A stretch of 64,000 bases of DNA, taken from Eurosta solidaginis. Lineage: Eukaryota > Arthropoda > Insecta > Diptera > Tephritidae. A program made the position numbers and the translations under genes. This document shows positions 33,546 through 46,099 of this stretch, piece after piece (position 1 is the first letter of the stretch; each line of letters opens with the position of its first letter). The notes under the pieces were generated by a model that was given only the letters and a program-made list of their open reading frames with translations, did no database searches and was not told the origin of the DNA. The stretch spans positions 53,974,779 to 54,038,778 of the forward strand of contig NC_090319.1 in the NCBI RefSeq assembly GCF_040869045.1. Direction: 5' to 3'.

Positions 33546-34600
33546 CTATCTGTATATGAAGGTTTTTTTATTTCTGATGGATTTGGCAATTTACCCGGCA
33601 GGAAATGAAGCCAACAATAAACTTCAGCTTCGAGAGATGCGCCCTTTTAAGCTAGTTCATCCGCGTTTTCATTCCCATCTATTCCCATATGCCCTGGAAC
33701 CCAATATGGATGTGTGATTCTTCCTGTCCCAATTCTATCCAGAAATTGTTTACACTCTTAACACACATTTAGTTGCTGTGCTATGCGAGATTATTGCCAT
33801 AATTGCTGCTTGGCTGTCAATATAAAAATTGACACGGCTGTAGTTTAAGCTCTTTTCTTCCAGTTTTTCTACTGATTTGACTACGGCTACTACTTCCGCC
33901 TGAAAAACGCTAAAGTGATCTGGCAACTTCTAGGATCTGTTTAATTCTGGATCAGCACAGTATACAACAGACCCTACTCCTTCCACTACTTTAGAATCAT
34001 CGGTGTACACGTGTAACGCTTCGTCCGTCATTTGAGCACTTTTGCGCCAACCATCCACTTCTATTGTGGCTATAAGAGCCCCTTCGAAGCGCAAATACGG
34101 AATCAGGTAGTCTGTTCGCCCCATAATTGATGACGCTATATTGCTATGGCCGTATGGTCTGCGCTCAAGCTGACCCGAGGCACTGAGCCTTGTTGAAGTT
34201 GTTTACGCTATGTCCTTTGCCATCGGATCTACAGGTGGAATGTGCAGAATGGCATACAGTGCAGCCGTCGGGGTTGTTTTCAGGGCTCCAGTAATGCTAA
34301 GCATTGATAGCCTGCATACACCCTCTAATTTTTTGATTGGCCGTCCTCCAAATAAGGACTCCATAGTATAGGATAGGCTTTTCAATTGCTGTAAATACCC
34401 AATGAGAGAGAGGGCGATAAACACCATGTACACCCCGGCATTCTTTTACATGTATAAAGTGCCGTCGAGGCCTTCTTCACTCTCTCTTCCAACTTGAGCT
34501 TCCACGATAGCTTACTGTGTAGAATAATTCCTAAATGTTTTGTGCGAGGTTGCAGGGTCGTCGTCTTGCTGAACTGCCCTTGAGTATGCTTGAGTATGAA
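33546..34600 (-). mobile_element. R1/LOA-type LINE, RT thumb to RNase H (degenerate)
   Basis: Minus-strand order: thumb block SITGALKTTPTAAL...LHIPPVD (about 34210-34310), then LHVYTDDSKVVEGVGS (RNase H start, about 33960-34020) and a YIDSQAAI block (about 33790-33830). RNase H after the RT is typical of LOA/I-type LINEs. Stops and frameshifts make it inactive. Confidence 0.68.
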
Positions 34601-34800
34601 CATATGAAGCGCCAGCCATAATTTCCCTATCCCAAAGAAACAAAAGCATGCCCAGATAATAATACTGGAACCTGCATGCTTTACGGTTTTTGTTGTATAC
34701 TTCGGATGGTATTCAGTATTAGGTAGCCGTCTTAAAGCTCCGTCACATAAGCAGTTTTTCATATAGATGCGTTTAACGCAATCCTATTTATGATGAGTAG
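34601..34800 (-). mobile_element. Tc1-like transposase scrap
   Basis: Minus-strand YHPKYTTKTVKHAGSSIIIW followed by ACFCFFGIGKLW, resembling the KHGGGS-MVWGCFS catalytic region of Tc1-like transposases. N-terminal part may be 36600-36950. Confidence 0.55.
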
Positions 34801-35069
34801 ATTGTACGCATTTTTATGGAGAACGGCAGATCGAGCGACACTGGCGCATCTGACATAAAAAAGTAGCCAAGTTCCAACTTTTTTTGCAAGCAAAGCATAA
34901 AAAAAATTCGGCCTTGACTAAGGGTGCTTTCACACTTTGCAAGTGAAATTATTTTTTCCCACTCGTTGGAACTGTTCTAAAATGTTTCACAGTTAAAAAC
35001 TGCAATTTAACAAATTTATAGGACGCCAGATATGTTAGCAAGTATTTTTCTTGTATAAATAAAAATAAA
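34801..35069. other. AT-rich intron, nothing recognised
   Basis: No recognisable element. Confidence 0.35.
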
Positions 35070-35335
35070 TGTAAAACGCCATAACCTCCGAAGAGATTTT
35101 ACGCCGGGCTTCTCTTCCAATTTGCTTCGTGATCCTTTTAGTTTTTCCTACAAATTGGCGGGACGGGTACCTACTTGTTTTATGCCGACTCCGAACGGCA
35201 TCTGCAAGGCAGATGAGTTTTCACTGAGAAGCTTTTCATGGCAGAAATGCACTCGGAGTGTTTGCCAAACACTGCCGAGGGGCGACCCCGCTTAGAAAAA
35301 TTTTGATGTTACTTTGCCCGGGCGTCAAGCCGTTG
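35070..35335 (-). mobile_element. SINE family S, reverse copy, lacking most of head
   Basis: GCCATAACCTCCGAAGAGAT...CTCTTCCAATTTGC...GCCGACTCCGAACGGCATC...GGGGCGACCCCGCTTAG, in reverse order of the copy at 22711-23080. The tRNA-like head is missing apart from about 20 bp. Confidence 0.68.
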
Positions 35336-35584
35336 CTTATGATATACTTTTCGACTGAAAATAAAGAATTTTGTGGTAGAAGGAACATATTTTAGCACAA
35401 ATTTGTACATATAAGTGTTCTTTCTTAAAAGAACAAATTTCCTTTAACTATTTTTTATGCATTCCCTTTAATTTAACAAGTGAAAAAACTCCGAAGAAAT
35501 GGCAGAGAAATCTCCCTCTCACTCACATTCATAATACTTACTTTTCTCCCATAACCGGTTTCCGCTTTTTCGAACACTGTTCAG

Positions 35585-35693
35585 AATAAGAGGAATGAGA
35601 GAAGTGAAAAAACTCACAAGGAATTTTTATTTAGAATACGAGGAATGGGAGAAGGGAAAGAACTCATAAGGAATTTTTGTTTAGAATTAGGCT
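35585..35693. repeat. Two tandem 53-bp units
   Basis: AGAATAAGAGGAATGAGAGAAG and AGAATACGAGGAATGGGAGAAG begin two adjacent units ending GGAATTTTTRTTTAGAAT. Confidence 0.7.
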
Positions 35694-35703
35694 GAAAATG
35701 CTG

Positions 35704-36676
35704 CGGCGCACGTTGGGGTATTTGATCAATCTAGCTAGCCAAAATGAAAACAGCAGTTATTTCTGTTCAAAAAGTGGTTGTCTCACTTCTTTGCTATGAA
35801 AGGAAATATTTGACAGTAAATTCACGGTGTTCCGCGCAGAATTACTATGGATCGGGACTTCGGTTTCGGATGGACCCCTGGTCAAATTTTGTGGCATTAC
35901 ATGAGATATGTCAATATGGGTACCAAACGAAAAGTATTTTACTCCGCATTTCTATTGACATTTTTAATAAAGGTTGCCACTTAGGGTTGCCACCTCACCT
36001 TTTTTTATATTTCTTTGTATATCCACTACCATCTCGGAAACGGCTTAACCGATTTGAATCAAATTTGGTACATCGAGTTAGTATTACATTTTAAGACTTC
36101 TCACCTAGGTGTTGCCACTGAGGATGTTTTCACAAGTTTGCCTAGGTTGTCTCTTACAAAATTGATCACCACTCAAAAAATCGCGGGTATGCGCAGCCGT
36201 TTTTGTTATTAAACTTTGAAACAAACACAAGCTTATGTATTGCCAAAAAATTACGGACATGATATGCGATAAAAAAGATATATCCTTTTGTTTGCAAAGT
36301 TTTTAAAAAATTTAATATTGAAAAGTAGTAGTATAACTCAGTTGAAATATGCGGTATAAAAAATCTAACATATGAATTAAAAACAAATTTACCTGTCCTA
36401 AAAGAAAATGTAAATAGATTTGATTAAGGCTAAACAAGTGAACAAGTATTTAGGTTAGAAGGGTATATTGCTTTTTAATCCAAAAATACATCGAACTGTA
36501 CACAATTTTTATACGGTAAGCGGTTAGCTCCGTTGACGTTGCAGATGGGTTTTGGGGTATGTATAATATTCAGTGGACATCTAGGAATGCCAGGGAGAGT
36601 ATTTAAAAAATATTGGAATATTTTGGAAAATCGACTTTTGGCCAGCTATATTGATCAAATACCCCACCGTGCGGCG
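35704..36676. mobile_element. TIR element of unknown type inside a Tc1 relic
   Basis: Imperfect inverted termini of about 40 bp: CGGCGCACGTTGGGGTATTT at the left; CGCCGCACGGTGGGGTATTT inverted at the right (ends 36676). No recognisable transposase. The right end abuts Tc1-like transposase sequence. Confidence 0.5.
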
Positions 36677-36950
36677 TTTGGCCGAAGGCCAATGCAAATA
36701 TTCTTTGGAAAATCGGAAGTCTGTTTTGTACATGCGTTTTATGTAACAACGGTCCTTTCTTGGACCGTGCAACCTGGTCTTGCTCACGCAAACGCCGACA
36801 AACAGACTCAACGCTTGAAGATTCATTTAAGGCATCTTTGAGCCGCAAATGGAAACTGCTTTGGGTATTTGACGACGGTCTTAACTTCTATTACCGACAT
36901 TACTGGCTTTCTTCCACGCTTTTACTACTTGGTTGGTGCTTGATAACATC
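36600..36950 (-). mobile_element. Tc1-like transposase N-terminal relic
   Basis: Minus strand: Arg/Lys-rich segment with CRRLREQDQVARSKKGPLL (about 36770-36830), then LHKTHVQNRL and FSKEYLHWPSAKRR, like the second helix-turn-helix and linker of Tc1-family transposases. Similarity stops where the TIR element at 35704-36676 begins. Confidence 0.5.
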
Positions 36951-36960
36951 ACGTTGTTGG

Positions 36961-37719
36961 TGAGCAACCGATGATATTTTGCATTTCACATAAGTGCGGC
37001 AATTAATTTTTTTTTCAGGGTGCGTTTTGACTGACTAAAAAGCCTTTGCAACTAGAATTTCATAGAAATTTAACAAAACCAACAGGTTAAGCTTAACAAG
37101 TGATTGCATGTTTTGAAGCCCACTTCCATCTAATGTATTTTACATTGGATACCGAAAAACTGTTGTGATTAAAAAATAACTTGGCCTCTGAGATAAAGTC
37201 AGATACGTCATATGTCTTGGAACCCAGACAATTTTAATCGAAACGTTACTGCACCTCTTCCAACTGTATTTTAAAAAAGGTCAAATGAATATCAGAAAAG
37301 TGAAAATGTATTACAGAAATAGCCAACTGTATTACATATTTTTAAAATTACGCTAACGTTCCTAGAACTCGGGCCTCCATCAAAAGATGGGTGATATAAG
37401 TACTTCAAGTGCGCTATCGATGGAAAAGCGCCTGCGAACAAGAGGGGTGCAAAAAGTGTTCAAGAACTTTTAATTAAGTGGACAACTTTAGGCACCGTTT
37501 TGTGATTAATATTTTTTTTTTTATTATTTTGATCAGTCAAGCAAACCACCGTTATATAGCTAAATGGTTAGCGCAACGGGCCTTAAGCGTACTGAAGATG
37601 ATGAAATATTCGAAATCAATTAATCTGAGCAGCTATGGCAGGTGTCTGAAAATGTCTTTCTTCTATTCCAAATTTAAGAAATAGTTTTTCAATTATAGAA
37701 AAATTTAAAAATTAAAAAC
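36961..37719. other. Intronic sequence, little recognised
   Basis: Contains TATAGCTAAATGGTTAGCGC at 37554-37573, which looks like a tRNA A-box region, but no matching B-box follows, so at most a SINE head remnant. The rest is unidentified. Confidence 0.35.
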
Positions 37720-38670
37720 AATAGGGCAGCTCTCTCAGTCTAGGAAGCGTAGTAAACATAGAAAATATTCCACGTTTTCTAGAACAAATATACAACACTT
37801 AGAGAACGCACCACTTACACAAGAGATATCAATTCGATCTGATCCTGAATCTAGCGCTAAAAGTTCAATATAAAATGCATATTGTTTGCATTCAAAAAGC
37901 TTTCAAAACTACAGCGCACATAAAATTGTTGTGTTTTTATAACTTTTATGAAAATGAAATGGTATATTAAGTTTGTCACGAATCTCAAGAAAAATGTAAA
38001 TCCTTAAAGGAGAAGAGATAAGTATACCAAATTGATCAGGATGACGAACTTGAGTTGATTTAGCCATGTCCTTCCGTCCGTTTGTCTGTTTGAACGCAAA
38101 CTAGTCCCTTGGTTTCGGATAAGTTATTTGTCGGAATCGATCGGAACAGACCACTATAGCATACATATATCTCCCATACAACCGACTTTTCAGAAGAGAT
38201 GTTTTTTTTGTAATATCTTCCACAATTTATCAGAAGCTTCAAGCATTTCAACACACGATTACGTATTAGTTTATATTGTTGTCTGAAAAAATCGTAAAGA
38301 AGTATATATAGTATTATCCCCATGCAAAACGATTATTCAGATAAGGAGCTTTTCGTCATATCTGTCCCATTTTGACAGCTAGAATCTTCAAATTCCATCA
38401 AATACTTCCGTACATATATGTCATATTGTTCAGATAAAAGATTTAAGATTATAGCTATCTCATGCAGACCACAAGAAATGAGAAACTATGTATCCTCATA
38501 CGAAGAACCGATCTATATTGTCGCTTAAGTTTGTACATCTGTTCACTTTATATTACATATCTTATATAGTCGAAATGTGTTATCTTCTTGCATGTTGAAA
38601 ACTTTTGACGGTAAAATGGTAAACTTTCTGCGTTTTCTATGGTTTCTAGACAGAGAGAATACCCCTAACA
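37720..38670. repeat. Dispersed repeat D, second copy, interrupted
   Basis: 37720-37970 and 38590-38670 match 21082-21570 in order. 37971-38589 between them is a different non-coding repeat (CATGTCCTTCCGTCCGTTTG block) inserted into D. Confidence 0.45.
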
Positions 38671-38689
38671 ACAATCATAAAAATTATTG

Positions 38690-38925
38690 TCGCCATACTC
38701 AGTGACAGTCAAGCCACACTCAAGGCAATTTCAGCCTTCGAAATAAAGTCTGCATTGACTCAATCTCAAGACGTAGGGCTAAGTTTTTGGACTCACCATG
38801 GCCAGAGCATTCCCAAATTCAATGCCTCAAGTCAAGAGAACTACTAGGCTTCATCAAGGAAGTCGGTTTGGATGAGGTGCTGTGAAGGAGATGAGGGCAC
38901 AATCGCAGTGCAATACTCAATAAAT
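38690..38925 (+). mobile_element. LINE RNase H fragment
   Basis: Plus-strand YSDSQATLKAISAFEIKSA resembles the RNase H substrate-side block of I/LOA-type LINEs (compare IYSDSQAAIKAL at 63220). Short and disrupted. Confidence 0.5.
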
Positions 38926-39540
38926 TATCTATCTATATATTCATAGTTTTAGAAAGTGCTGCATGTGATAAGGTCAGCGAATTATTTTGTCAACTCTCGT
39001 TGCCGGAGTCATAAGAAGTTCACGAGCTACCTATAGAGACGCCACTGTTTGAAATTTAGAAACTAATAGGTACAGCTCTTACCTATTCATACTACCTGAA
39101 GCACAAAAATATTCGAATAATATATTTTTTCTAGGGAAGCAGCTATTCCAGAACAATTTCATGTATCACAGTTTCGGGTTTTTCGCCCTTTGAGATACGG
39201 ATGCTAAACTGAACGTCCATTGATAATGCGAAATACGGAATCAATGACAGGTACTGAAAGGTTTCGTTTTGTTCACTTTCCGAATGAAGACTTGTGGAAT
39301 GATTTTCTTACCATCTGTTGAAAACATGCAAAAATAAAATCCAGTGATAAAAACAAATACAAGCCCTAGAAGTTCATTCCATTTTAGTTAAAAACATAAA
39401 TCTCGAAATATGGTGATTATTCTCAAGAAGATATTTTTTGGGCTACAAGGCACATGTGCAGGGAAATATTGAACAAAGAAGTGAAAGGCCAAAAAAGTAA
39501 TGCGGAGGGAAAAACAATTAAGAATTTACAACATAAACTT
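38926..39540. other. Intronic sequence, nothing recognised
   Basis: No recognisable element. Confidence 0.35.
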
Positions 39541-40250
39541 AGGTAAACAATATTGCCACTACGAAAGCGGACAAAAGCAACACCACTGTGCTAGTCGAAA
39601 AAGAGGAATGTATAACTAAAACTCATCGAGGAAGTGAAATGTCGTAAAATAAGAGACAATCCCACGGATGAATACCAGAAAGAAATAAATTGCTAACAAA
39701 AATGTAACAAATATAATAGATTCGAACATGGCATATACATTAATCCAAATTAACCCATCAGTTCCTTCACTTATTGCACTTTCAAAAATCCACAAGCCCG
39801 ACACCAATGAGATCCATAATAAATTTTAAATCGGCATACGCAATATCTAACACAACAGAACTAATATGAAAACTTACGACCGTTGAGCTGACGAAATCGG
39901 CAAATTGGTATATATCAAAACAATAAACGAACCAAATCAACGAACCCGCAAAAAAGGTCGAAATACTAAAACTACTGACTTCTACCTGCCTCAGCTAACG
40001 TAACAAGCTGATCAGTGAAAACCACCACTGTTTCTGATTGAACATACATACACATCCATTTTGACAATGCTTGCCCATGCATCTATGAACTATAAATATA
40101 GGACAAACGATTGCAACAGATCAGTACGAAAAATTACACTGAAGATGGCACAACGCCGAGAATGGTTTGTCTCCTAACCAAATTTGACAAGGGATGACGG
40201 AAAAACGTACCAATACTTATACATCAACTATCTACCCTGTGGGAAAATAA
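39541..40250 (+). mobile_element. Probable Penelope-like RT fragment (N-terminal)
   Basis: Frames on the plus strand show LRKADKSNTTVLVEKEEYI (about 39553-39610) and a degenerate FQKSTSPTPMRSIINFKSA block (about 39780-39840), which resemble the KADKG and LPKIHKP blocks at the start of Penelope RTs. A TATAAATA box and CACTGAAGATGGCACAACG follow at 40090-40155. Weak evidence. Confidence 0.4.
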
Positions 40251-40939
40251 ATAAACTACATTGTGTTTATTATCGATTCTATCAAAAATGGTGCCAATAA
40301 TTTACAGTGAAAGTATTGAAAATTTGTGTAAAGTGATTTTGATGTTTCAGAGCATCGATTCTAATTATAAGAACTGTACTTATTCCTTATTGGGAACAAT
40401 CTTCGATATAAAAATTATCTCGAAACTAAAACGGTTAAAAAAACAAATTTCAATTGCAAACATTCGAATTGATATTTACTCAACCCAATATTATATCATA
40501 ATATACATATTATATATATACTAGTCCAAACTATAATGAATTACTAATCCCTTTATACCCAGTTGTACAACATGACGTTTAAGATAGAAATCGAGAATAT
40601 AGTTATTTGAGGTAATACCATGCCTATTGTGCCCTCTCCTCTTCACAGTACGTCGTCTAATCAATTATTGGGCAGAAATTGTTATTATCAAATTGTATTC
40701 ATTCAGTGGTCAAATTATTGAAAACACTGCACGAATAATTAAAGGCTCATGCTATTGCGTACCGAACGTTCGTTTCGCGTTTCAGAGACGAATCGTTCGG
40801 GTGCTTGCATTATACAAAACGATCATGGCACAAGACGAAAACAGCTGATTGTACGTGACGATAACATGATATAGCAAAAGAAAACACCAATGTGTCAAAT
40901 TGATGCGAAAACAAATTGTTTATATTTTTATTACAAAAT
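40251..40939. other. AT-rich intron, nothing recognised
   Basis: No recognisable element. Confidence 0.35.
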
Positions 40940-41245
40940 ATATATATGGGAAATTTCTGATAATTATACACCTTCTGCTAACGTTCGAGTCGCCGAACTG
41001 TCGAATAAATAACTCCAATATTCGGTATTACAAAATGGAATTTATTAGACTAGTTTGGGAGTAGTACAATTATACTTCACTTCACAACTATTAGCGTGTT
41101 TAAATCAAACTGATTAGTTACTCCTCAGCTTGCGCTGCTTTTATACTCTCTGTTGCTTCGTTCGCATATTTCTCCTACGGTCTAGACTTTTCACGAAGAT
41201 GGAACAGTTGTATTGCATACTTGGTTATTTAGCTGTATGCGTTTT
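40940..41245 (-). mobile_element. Truncated LTR, same family as the two solo LTRs
   Basis: Collinear with 33085-33360 (CGAATAAATAACTCCAATATTC; GCGCTGCTTTTATACTCTC). The terminal TG/CA ends are missing and no duplication is seen. Confidence 0.65.
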
Positions 41246-41399
41246 TGGCGGATTGGGATGGAAAATAACTAATGCACCATAACTGCTGCCGTCGCAACCA
41301 CCGTTTGTCCATGAACTAAAAACCACCGAATTTGGAACAGTCGCCCACCCCGGCAACGCTTTCGCATAATTTCAGGGTGGCGATCCAGATTTTTTAAGA

Positions 41400-43700
41400 G
41401 CCTTCTATTGCTTCAGCGTCAAGGTCCCGCTTTTTTGCTCTGAGTATGGTTTCTACGCAGTTACTGATTTGTTGCCACTCTTCTCGGTTGCTCAGTTTTT
41501 TTCAACTAACATTATCGACAGTGATTCGGCCGACTCTTTCCCCGAGTAATTGTCGGTTCTGGCTCTTTCACGAGCGTTCCAAAAATGTGTGTTTCCGCGT
41601 CGTCCTCGTCTGCATCGCCTTATACAGACTTCAGACCTTTTTAATCCTGTGCAAATATTGTTACAAGAGCCCATCCCCGGGCTATGTAGTAATTTACCTC
41701 ACCAAAGCTTCTGGTGCTTCATGCTTCAACATCGTTCTTGCCACAACCTAAACGTTTCTTCCCTGCTCTCTGACCTAACGACTTTCACGCGCTCCTAATC
41801 CGTCAGCTTTTTTTATTTCCCCTAACTCTTTTTTTGTTCCACCGTCAATCACTTGTACGGCTGGTCCTGATACAGTGCAATAAGCGGAGACTACCCTCAA
41901 AGCTTCTGTTCGCTGGACAGCTGTTGAAAGCTAACAACCATTCTTCTGTGTTTACCCACAGTTCTGAGCAGTGCAGTAATGTGGATAGGGTGATGTCCAT
42001 CAGCAGTTTTCTTTAGCTTTCAGTTGGTCCTCCGATGTTTGCCATCTGTATAGATGCCTACTCAGTGGCATGTTAAATTTGCGCCGAATATTTTAGTGGA
42101 TAGTTGACCACCTTCTTTGATGTTATATTTCCGGAGAAGGTATCAAAGCCAACTTCTAGCGGTATATGTTTTTTTTTTGTTAGAAGTATCAATTCTGTTT
42201 TTTTTTTTCTACTGCTAGCTGAAGTCCACGCAAGTCTAGACACTCCTTTGTGCGTATTATGACAAGATTAAGCTTTATGTACGGTCCTCTGTGTTTCGGG
42301 CTGTAATGACTGCAGCAATGTCGTCGGGTGTTCAACTAGGAACGAATCATCAGGCATTTCTAGATTGATTCATCGTAACTGGCGTTCCACAGGTCAGGAC
42401 CAAGAATTGATCCTCCCTGTGCTGCTCCGCAAATGACTCATGGTACGCGGACACTTTTCACAGTATTGAGCTGTGTCGACCATTTTTTTTTTACTGATAG
42501 ATGACTGATAATGCTAAAAGTTACTATCATATGAAAACGACCCAGCTACATATTCCAACAGTTAAGGCGTTTTCCATTCTCTTCGCAGCCTGGTCTCCTG
42601 ATTGTGGTCGATGGCCCAGAGTTTATGTACTTGTCTTCTTCTTGGGTTCGTGGTGAGCATTCCCCACTCAATAGCTCTTGAGTAAAAACACCCTCCTCTG
42701 TTTACCGTTCCGTCCATCTTTGGGCCATGTTCTCGATATTATCAAGCTTTTATTGGAACTCCAGTATGCTATTGCGCCCCTGCTTTTGCCCTGCTTTCAG
42801 GCGTCAAGTGCGGTCTTCCTGCTGCAATTCTAAGTGGTGTGATTTGGACCAAAACATTCAAAGCAGAGTTTTATACTTTCATGTGGCCTCACTCTGCAAT
42901 ACATCCAACCGGTTTTTATACGGAGTCACATACATAGGCTCGCACCTTGCGTTTGGTGCTGTGACTTTTACTATTACCTCTTCCGCTTCCTTGAATGCAC
43001 AGGTTCTTATTGCATTGATTACTTCCTACTTTGTGCTGAGAGAGTCCAAATCGCGATTCTCCATGGTTACTTTTATTGATTGGCGTTAAGTGCCCCACAG
43101 AAAGAGGGCTTCACGTTGTCCCTTCTCACCAACTAGACCAGTATTGTGCCGGCTCTTGCCGTTTTTATTTTGACTTCATCTCATCAGGTTTCATTTTGCT
43201 GCCGTGGCTCTTCAGTACGTCAGAGTAGCTGTTTCCATCTGTGGGCTTCATTAAGACTGTCTCTGTGTGAAGCTTTGTCCAACTTGGACTCTTTGCATTT
43301 ATCGTTATATCTTTTTTCCTACTCATTTCTTCCTCAGTCTGTGTGGATACAGCTTACCACCAGCCATTTCGGGGACGTTTCACACTTCCGAACCAATGTG
43401 GTAAAATGCTACTTTCATCATCCTTGTACAGCTGTGTGTGCTTTTCCACAGTTTGGAGCCGTACAGTGGCGTCGATGGCGTGGTGTCCATCAGAAGCTTC
43501 CTGGTTCAGCTTTTTGCGCGCCTCATCTGTATTTCGAGCTGTAATGACTGCGCCAATGATGTCTTCCTAACCGACTAGGAATAAATAATCGGACATTTCA
43601 TCGTAACTTAGGTTTCAGAAGTTAGCACCGAGAATTGATCTGCTCGGCGTGTGACTTTCATAGTTCACTGGTCCTCCGACATTTGGTATATAACGATGCG
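41400..43700 (-). mobile_element. Degenerate LINE RT sequence, two overlapping copies
   Basis: Minus strand near 42370-42430 reads CGAAQGGSILGPDLWNASYDE, an RT motif B region (GAAQGSILGP), then MPDDSFLV-like sequence. A second, more damaged copy of the same block lies near 43560-43660 (RSILGANF). Pyrimidine-rich on the plus strand and full of stops. Confidence 0.5.
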
Positions 43701-44576
43701 ATCTCCAAGATAGCTTCTGATGATGAGCTATAGGTAACATGGGATTCAGAATCATAGATCTAAGGCAGCAATCAAATCTGTTGAAAACTTTTAGTTCGTG
43801 TAAGATTGCAAAGAGGACAACTCGACTGTGGCTTATGTGCTATTTCTGGCAACATACATTCTAATTAACTATAGCCTAGAGCCCGACCGGAGGTGGGGCT
43901 TTGAATCGAAGCTGTAACGAACGTTCGTTTTTGATCAACTAATCGGTCGGTTACCAAAGCCGACTACTTACCTTAAGGCAGTCAGCCATACTTAGCACTT
44001 ACTGACAATCAGCTGATTTCAAGAAATTACTCCCATATAATCGTTATATTCAGTTTGCAAAAATAAATGTGGCCGCCCAAAATGATGTCTTTTGAGTTTA
44101 TTTCTATACAGAAAACAAAATTTTGAATACTGCAGGGCATCTTATGCATTTTGCCGAATAATTGGCAAGCCGTAACCAAACATTCGGTCTCGGTCTTTAC
44201 TGTGCACAGTATCGAGGATCAAGTTAAACTGCTGATATACAATTACGAAAATTCACTTAAATTAGAGTTAACTCCTTAATCTAGATTAAGACTTTCATCT
44301 GTTTAGGCTATTAGTCGAAAAAAAGTTTCCACCGTAAAAAAGGCGTATAATTTATAATTTTAAATGCGTTATTATAAGTTGAATAAAACTATTTGAATTA
44401 TTTATAAAAATGATCAGAATTATAGTTACTTACCCAACAATTGCTTTATTTCACATACCAAAAAATTTTTTAATAATATAGCCACATTTCGAAAAATTGC
44501 ATTACATATATTTCTGTGTATAATATTTTTGTAATTTTTTTTGTTAATATGTATATAATAAACAAATTTATTTCAG
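43701..44576. other. Intron 3' end, nothing recognised
   Basis: AT-rich toward the TTTCAG acceptor (44571-44576). Confidence 0.4.
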
Positions 44577-44653
44577 TCGGTAAAGCGGATGATCACATCA
44601 AGGTGTATGATGATGTACCAAACTCAGCTGTTGAACTACAAGTCAAAGATAGA
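44577..44653 (+). CDS. PHRF1: PHRF1 homologue, 77-nt exon
   Basis: Small exon between acceptor TTTCAG (ends 44576) and donor AGA|GTAAGT (44654). Two bases complete the split Val codon from the previous exon, then 25 codons follow, starting GKADDHIKVYDDVPNSAVE and ending VKDR. It is the only stretch in roughly 36 kb of repeat-filled intron with splice sites whose phases link exon 12694-17062 to exon 53758-53886. It leads directly into the C-terminal module. Conservation with other insects cannot be checked here, but the phase fit and acidic composition support it. Confidence 0.82.
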
Positions 44654-44829
44654 GTAAGTAATAAATATATTTTACATGTATACATATTCAATTTTAACAC
44701 AACTACAACAAAAATGCCTGCAAGGGGGCCTAAAATGACCGAATTAGTATCATTTAAGTATATAATATGATGTCCAATATGAGTTCACGATTTTCACAGT
44801 CCACACTGTGTATTCGTCATTCATTTTAA
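44654..44829. other. Intron start after 77-nt exon
   Basis: Donor GTAAGT followed by AT-rich sequence. Confidence 0.4.
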
Positions 44830-45256
44830 CAACAACGAGCCTGACCCATGTGCATCTTGCGCAACCAATATAAAAGTCTCTTATCAAATATCAACAGAAA
44901 TCAGCTGTTCTATTAACTTACAGCTTGCGCTGCCATATAGCGAATAATAGCAACTGCCGCCAATCAATTACAACTTGCAGCTTGCGCTGCCATCTAGCGT
45001 ACAAAAGTAACTGCCGCTAATGCAGTGCAAATATTCACAATAGTGCCATAGTACAAATAGATTTCTTCGTATGCTCACAATCGTTTATTTTTAACAAATT
45101 ATTTTAATAAAATATAGATAAACAAAGGCACTATGACCAAAATTGCCCAAAGCTCGCTTATAGCCCGAATCTCCATCTTTCCAACGAAAACTTTATTTAT
45201 AGATTTGGATTCCAAATAAGAGCGAAAAAGGGGCCCGTACATAAAAACAGCAATTA
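44830..45256 (+). repeat. Dispersed repeat C, copy 2
   Basis: Starts AACAACAACGAGCC, then the same order as 25334-25695, with an extra internal duplication of the CAGCTTGCGCTGCCAT block. The AAC run at the start also precedes copy 3 (61246). Confidence 0.68.
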
Positions 45257-45599
45257 GAAGTAATATATATGATGGTTCTTAAATTACAATATTATTGCTG
45301 AGCGTAACAGAAGTTCATACATATTTTTTCTAAGTAATCCATTTTATTGCACTTATTAATTTGTCTCTTAAAATGTTTTTAACTTTTTGTCACATTTGAT
45401 AAACTTGCGTTATAAAAAAGAGAAATAAGTAGCATGGAATTTTTAAAATGTGGGCAGGTAAAGGAGTGAAAATGAAAAGGGAAACTTTTTCAATTAGGAG
45501 ACCTGCTAGTGGTGCCACGCCACTTTCAGGAAAGTCTTTTTCGCTATATATTTGCAAATATTTCAAATAGGTATCCAATACTTGGTATAGCGATCGTAT
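45257..45599. other. AT-rich intron, nothing recognised
   Basis: No recognisable element. Confidence 0.35.
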
Positions 45600-46090
45600 A
45601 TATGAGGGGGTTGATTAGGAGGGGAAGAGGGGGTGGGAGAAGGGGTTGCGATGAGGTAGCGTGTGGAAACGAAGGGGTAGAAGACAGTGGGACTTATGAA
45701 AAACGAAAAGAATAGAATAGGAGACTGAGAACAAAAACAAGAAGAAGAGTGAGAACGGATAATGGGAAGGAAAAAATCTGATGGACTGGAAAAGGAATCG
45801 AAAGGGGAGGAGTGGAAGAGAATAAAGGGAGGTAGTGGGGCAGTATGTTGAAAAGCAAACGTGAGGGAGGAGTGAAGGGAAGTCGAAAAGCGAGGGAGTA
45901 GGTCAAGGGAATGGAAGGGTAATTGAAAGATGAAGCAGCAATCTAAAAAATTAGTGGAATGGGGGAAAGTAAACCGATGAAACAGAGGGCGGGGCAGGAA
46001 AATTTAGGAAACAGTGAAAAAAGTAAACAAAGATAAAGATAAGGGGACAACGGAAGTGGAGCAAAAAGGAGGAAAAAAAGAAACGGCGGA
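45600..46090. repeat. Purine-rich (G/A) tract of about 490 bp
   Basis: The plus strand is overwhelmingly A and G, with many GGAAGAG/GGGAG/AAGGAA words and few pyrimidines. No codon structure. May be a decayed simple repeat. Confidence 0.7.
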
Positions 46091-46099
46091 GCTGCAGCT

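Noticed and set aside
37554..37573. tRNA A-box-like TATAGCTAAATGGTTAGCGC
   Set aside because: No B-box or acceptor stem downstream; at most a SINE remnant.
42727..43544. Cys/Ser/Phe-rich plus-strand frames of 120-132 codons
   Set aside because: Antisense to degraded LINE RT sequence; no signal of a real protein.
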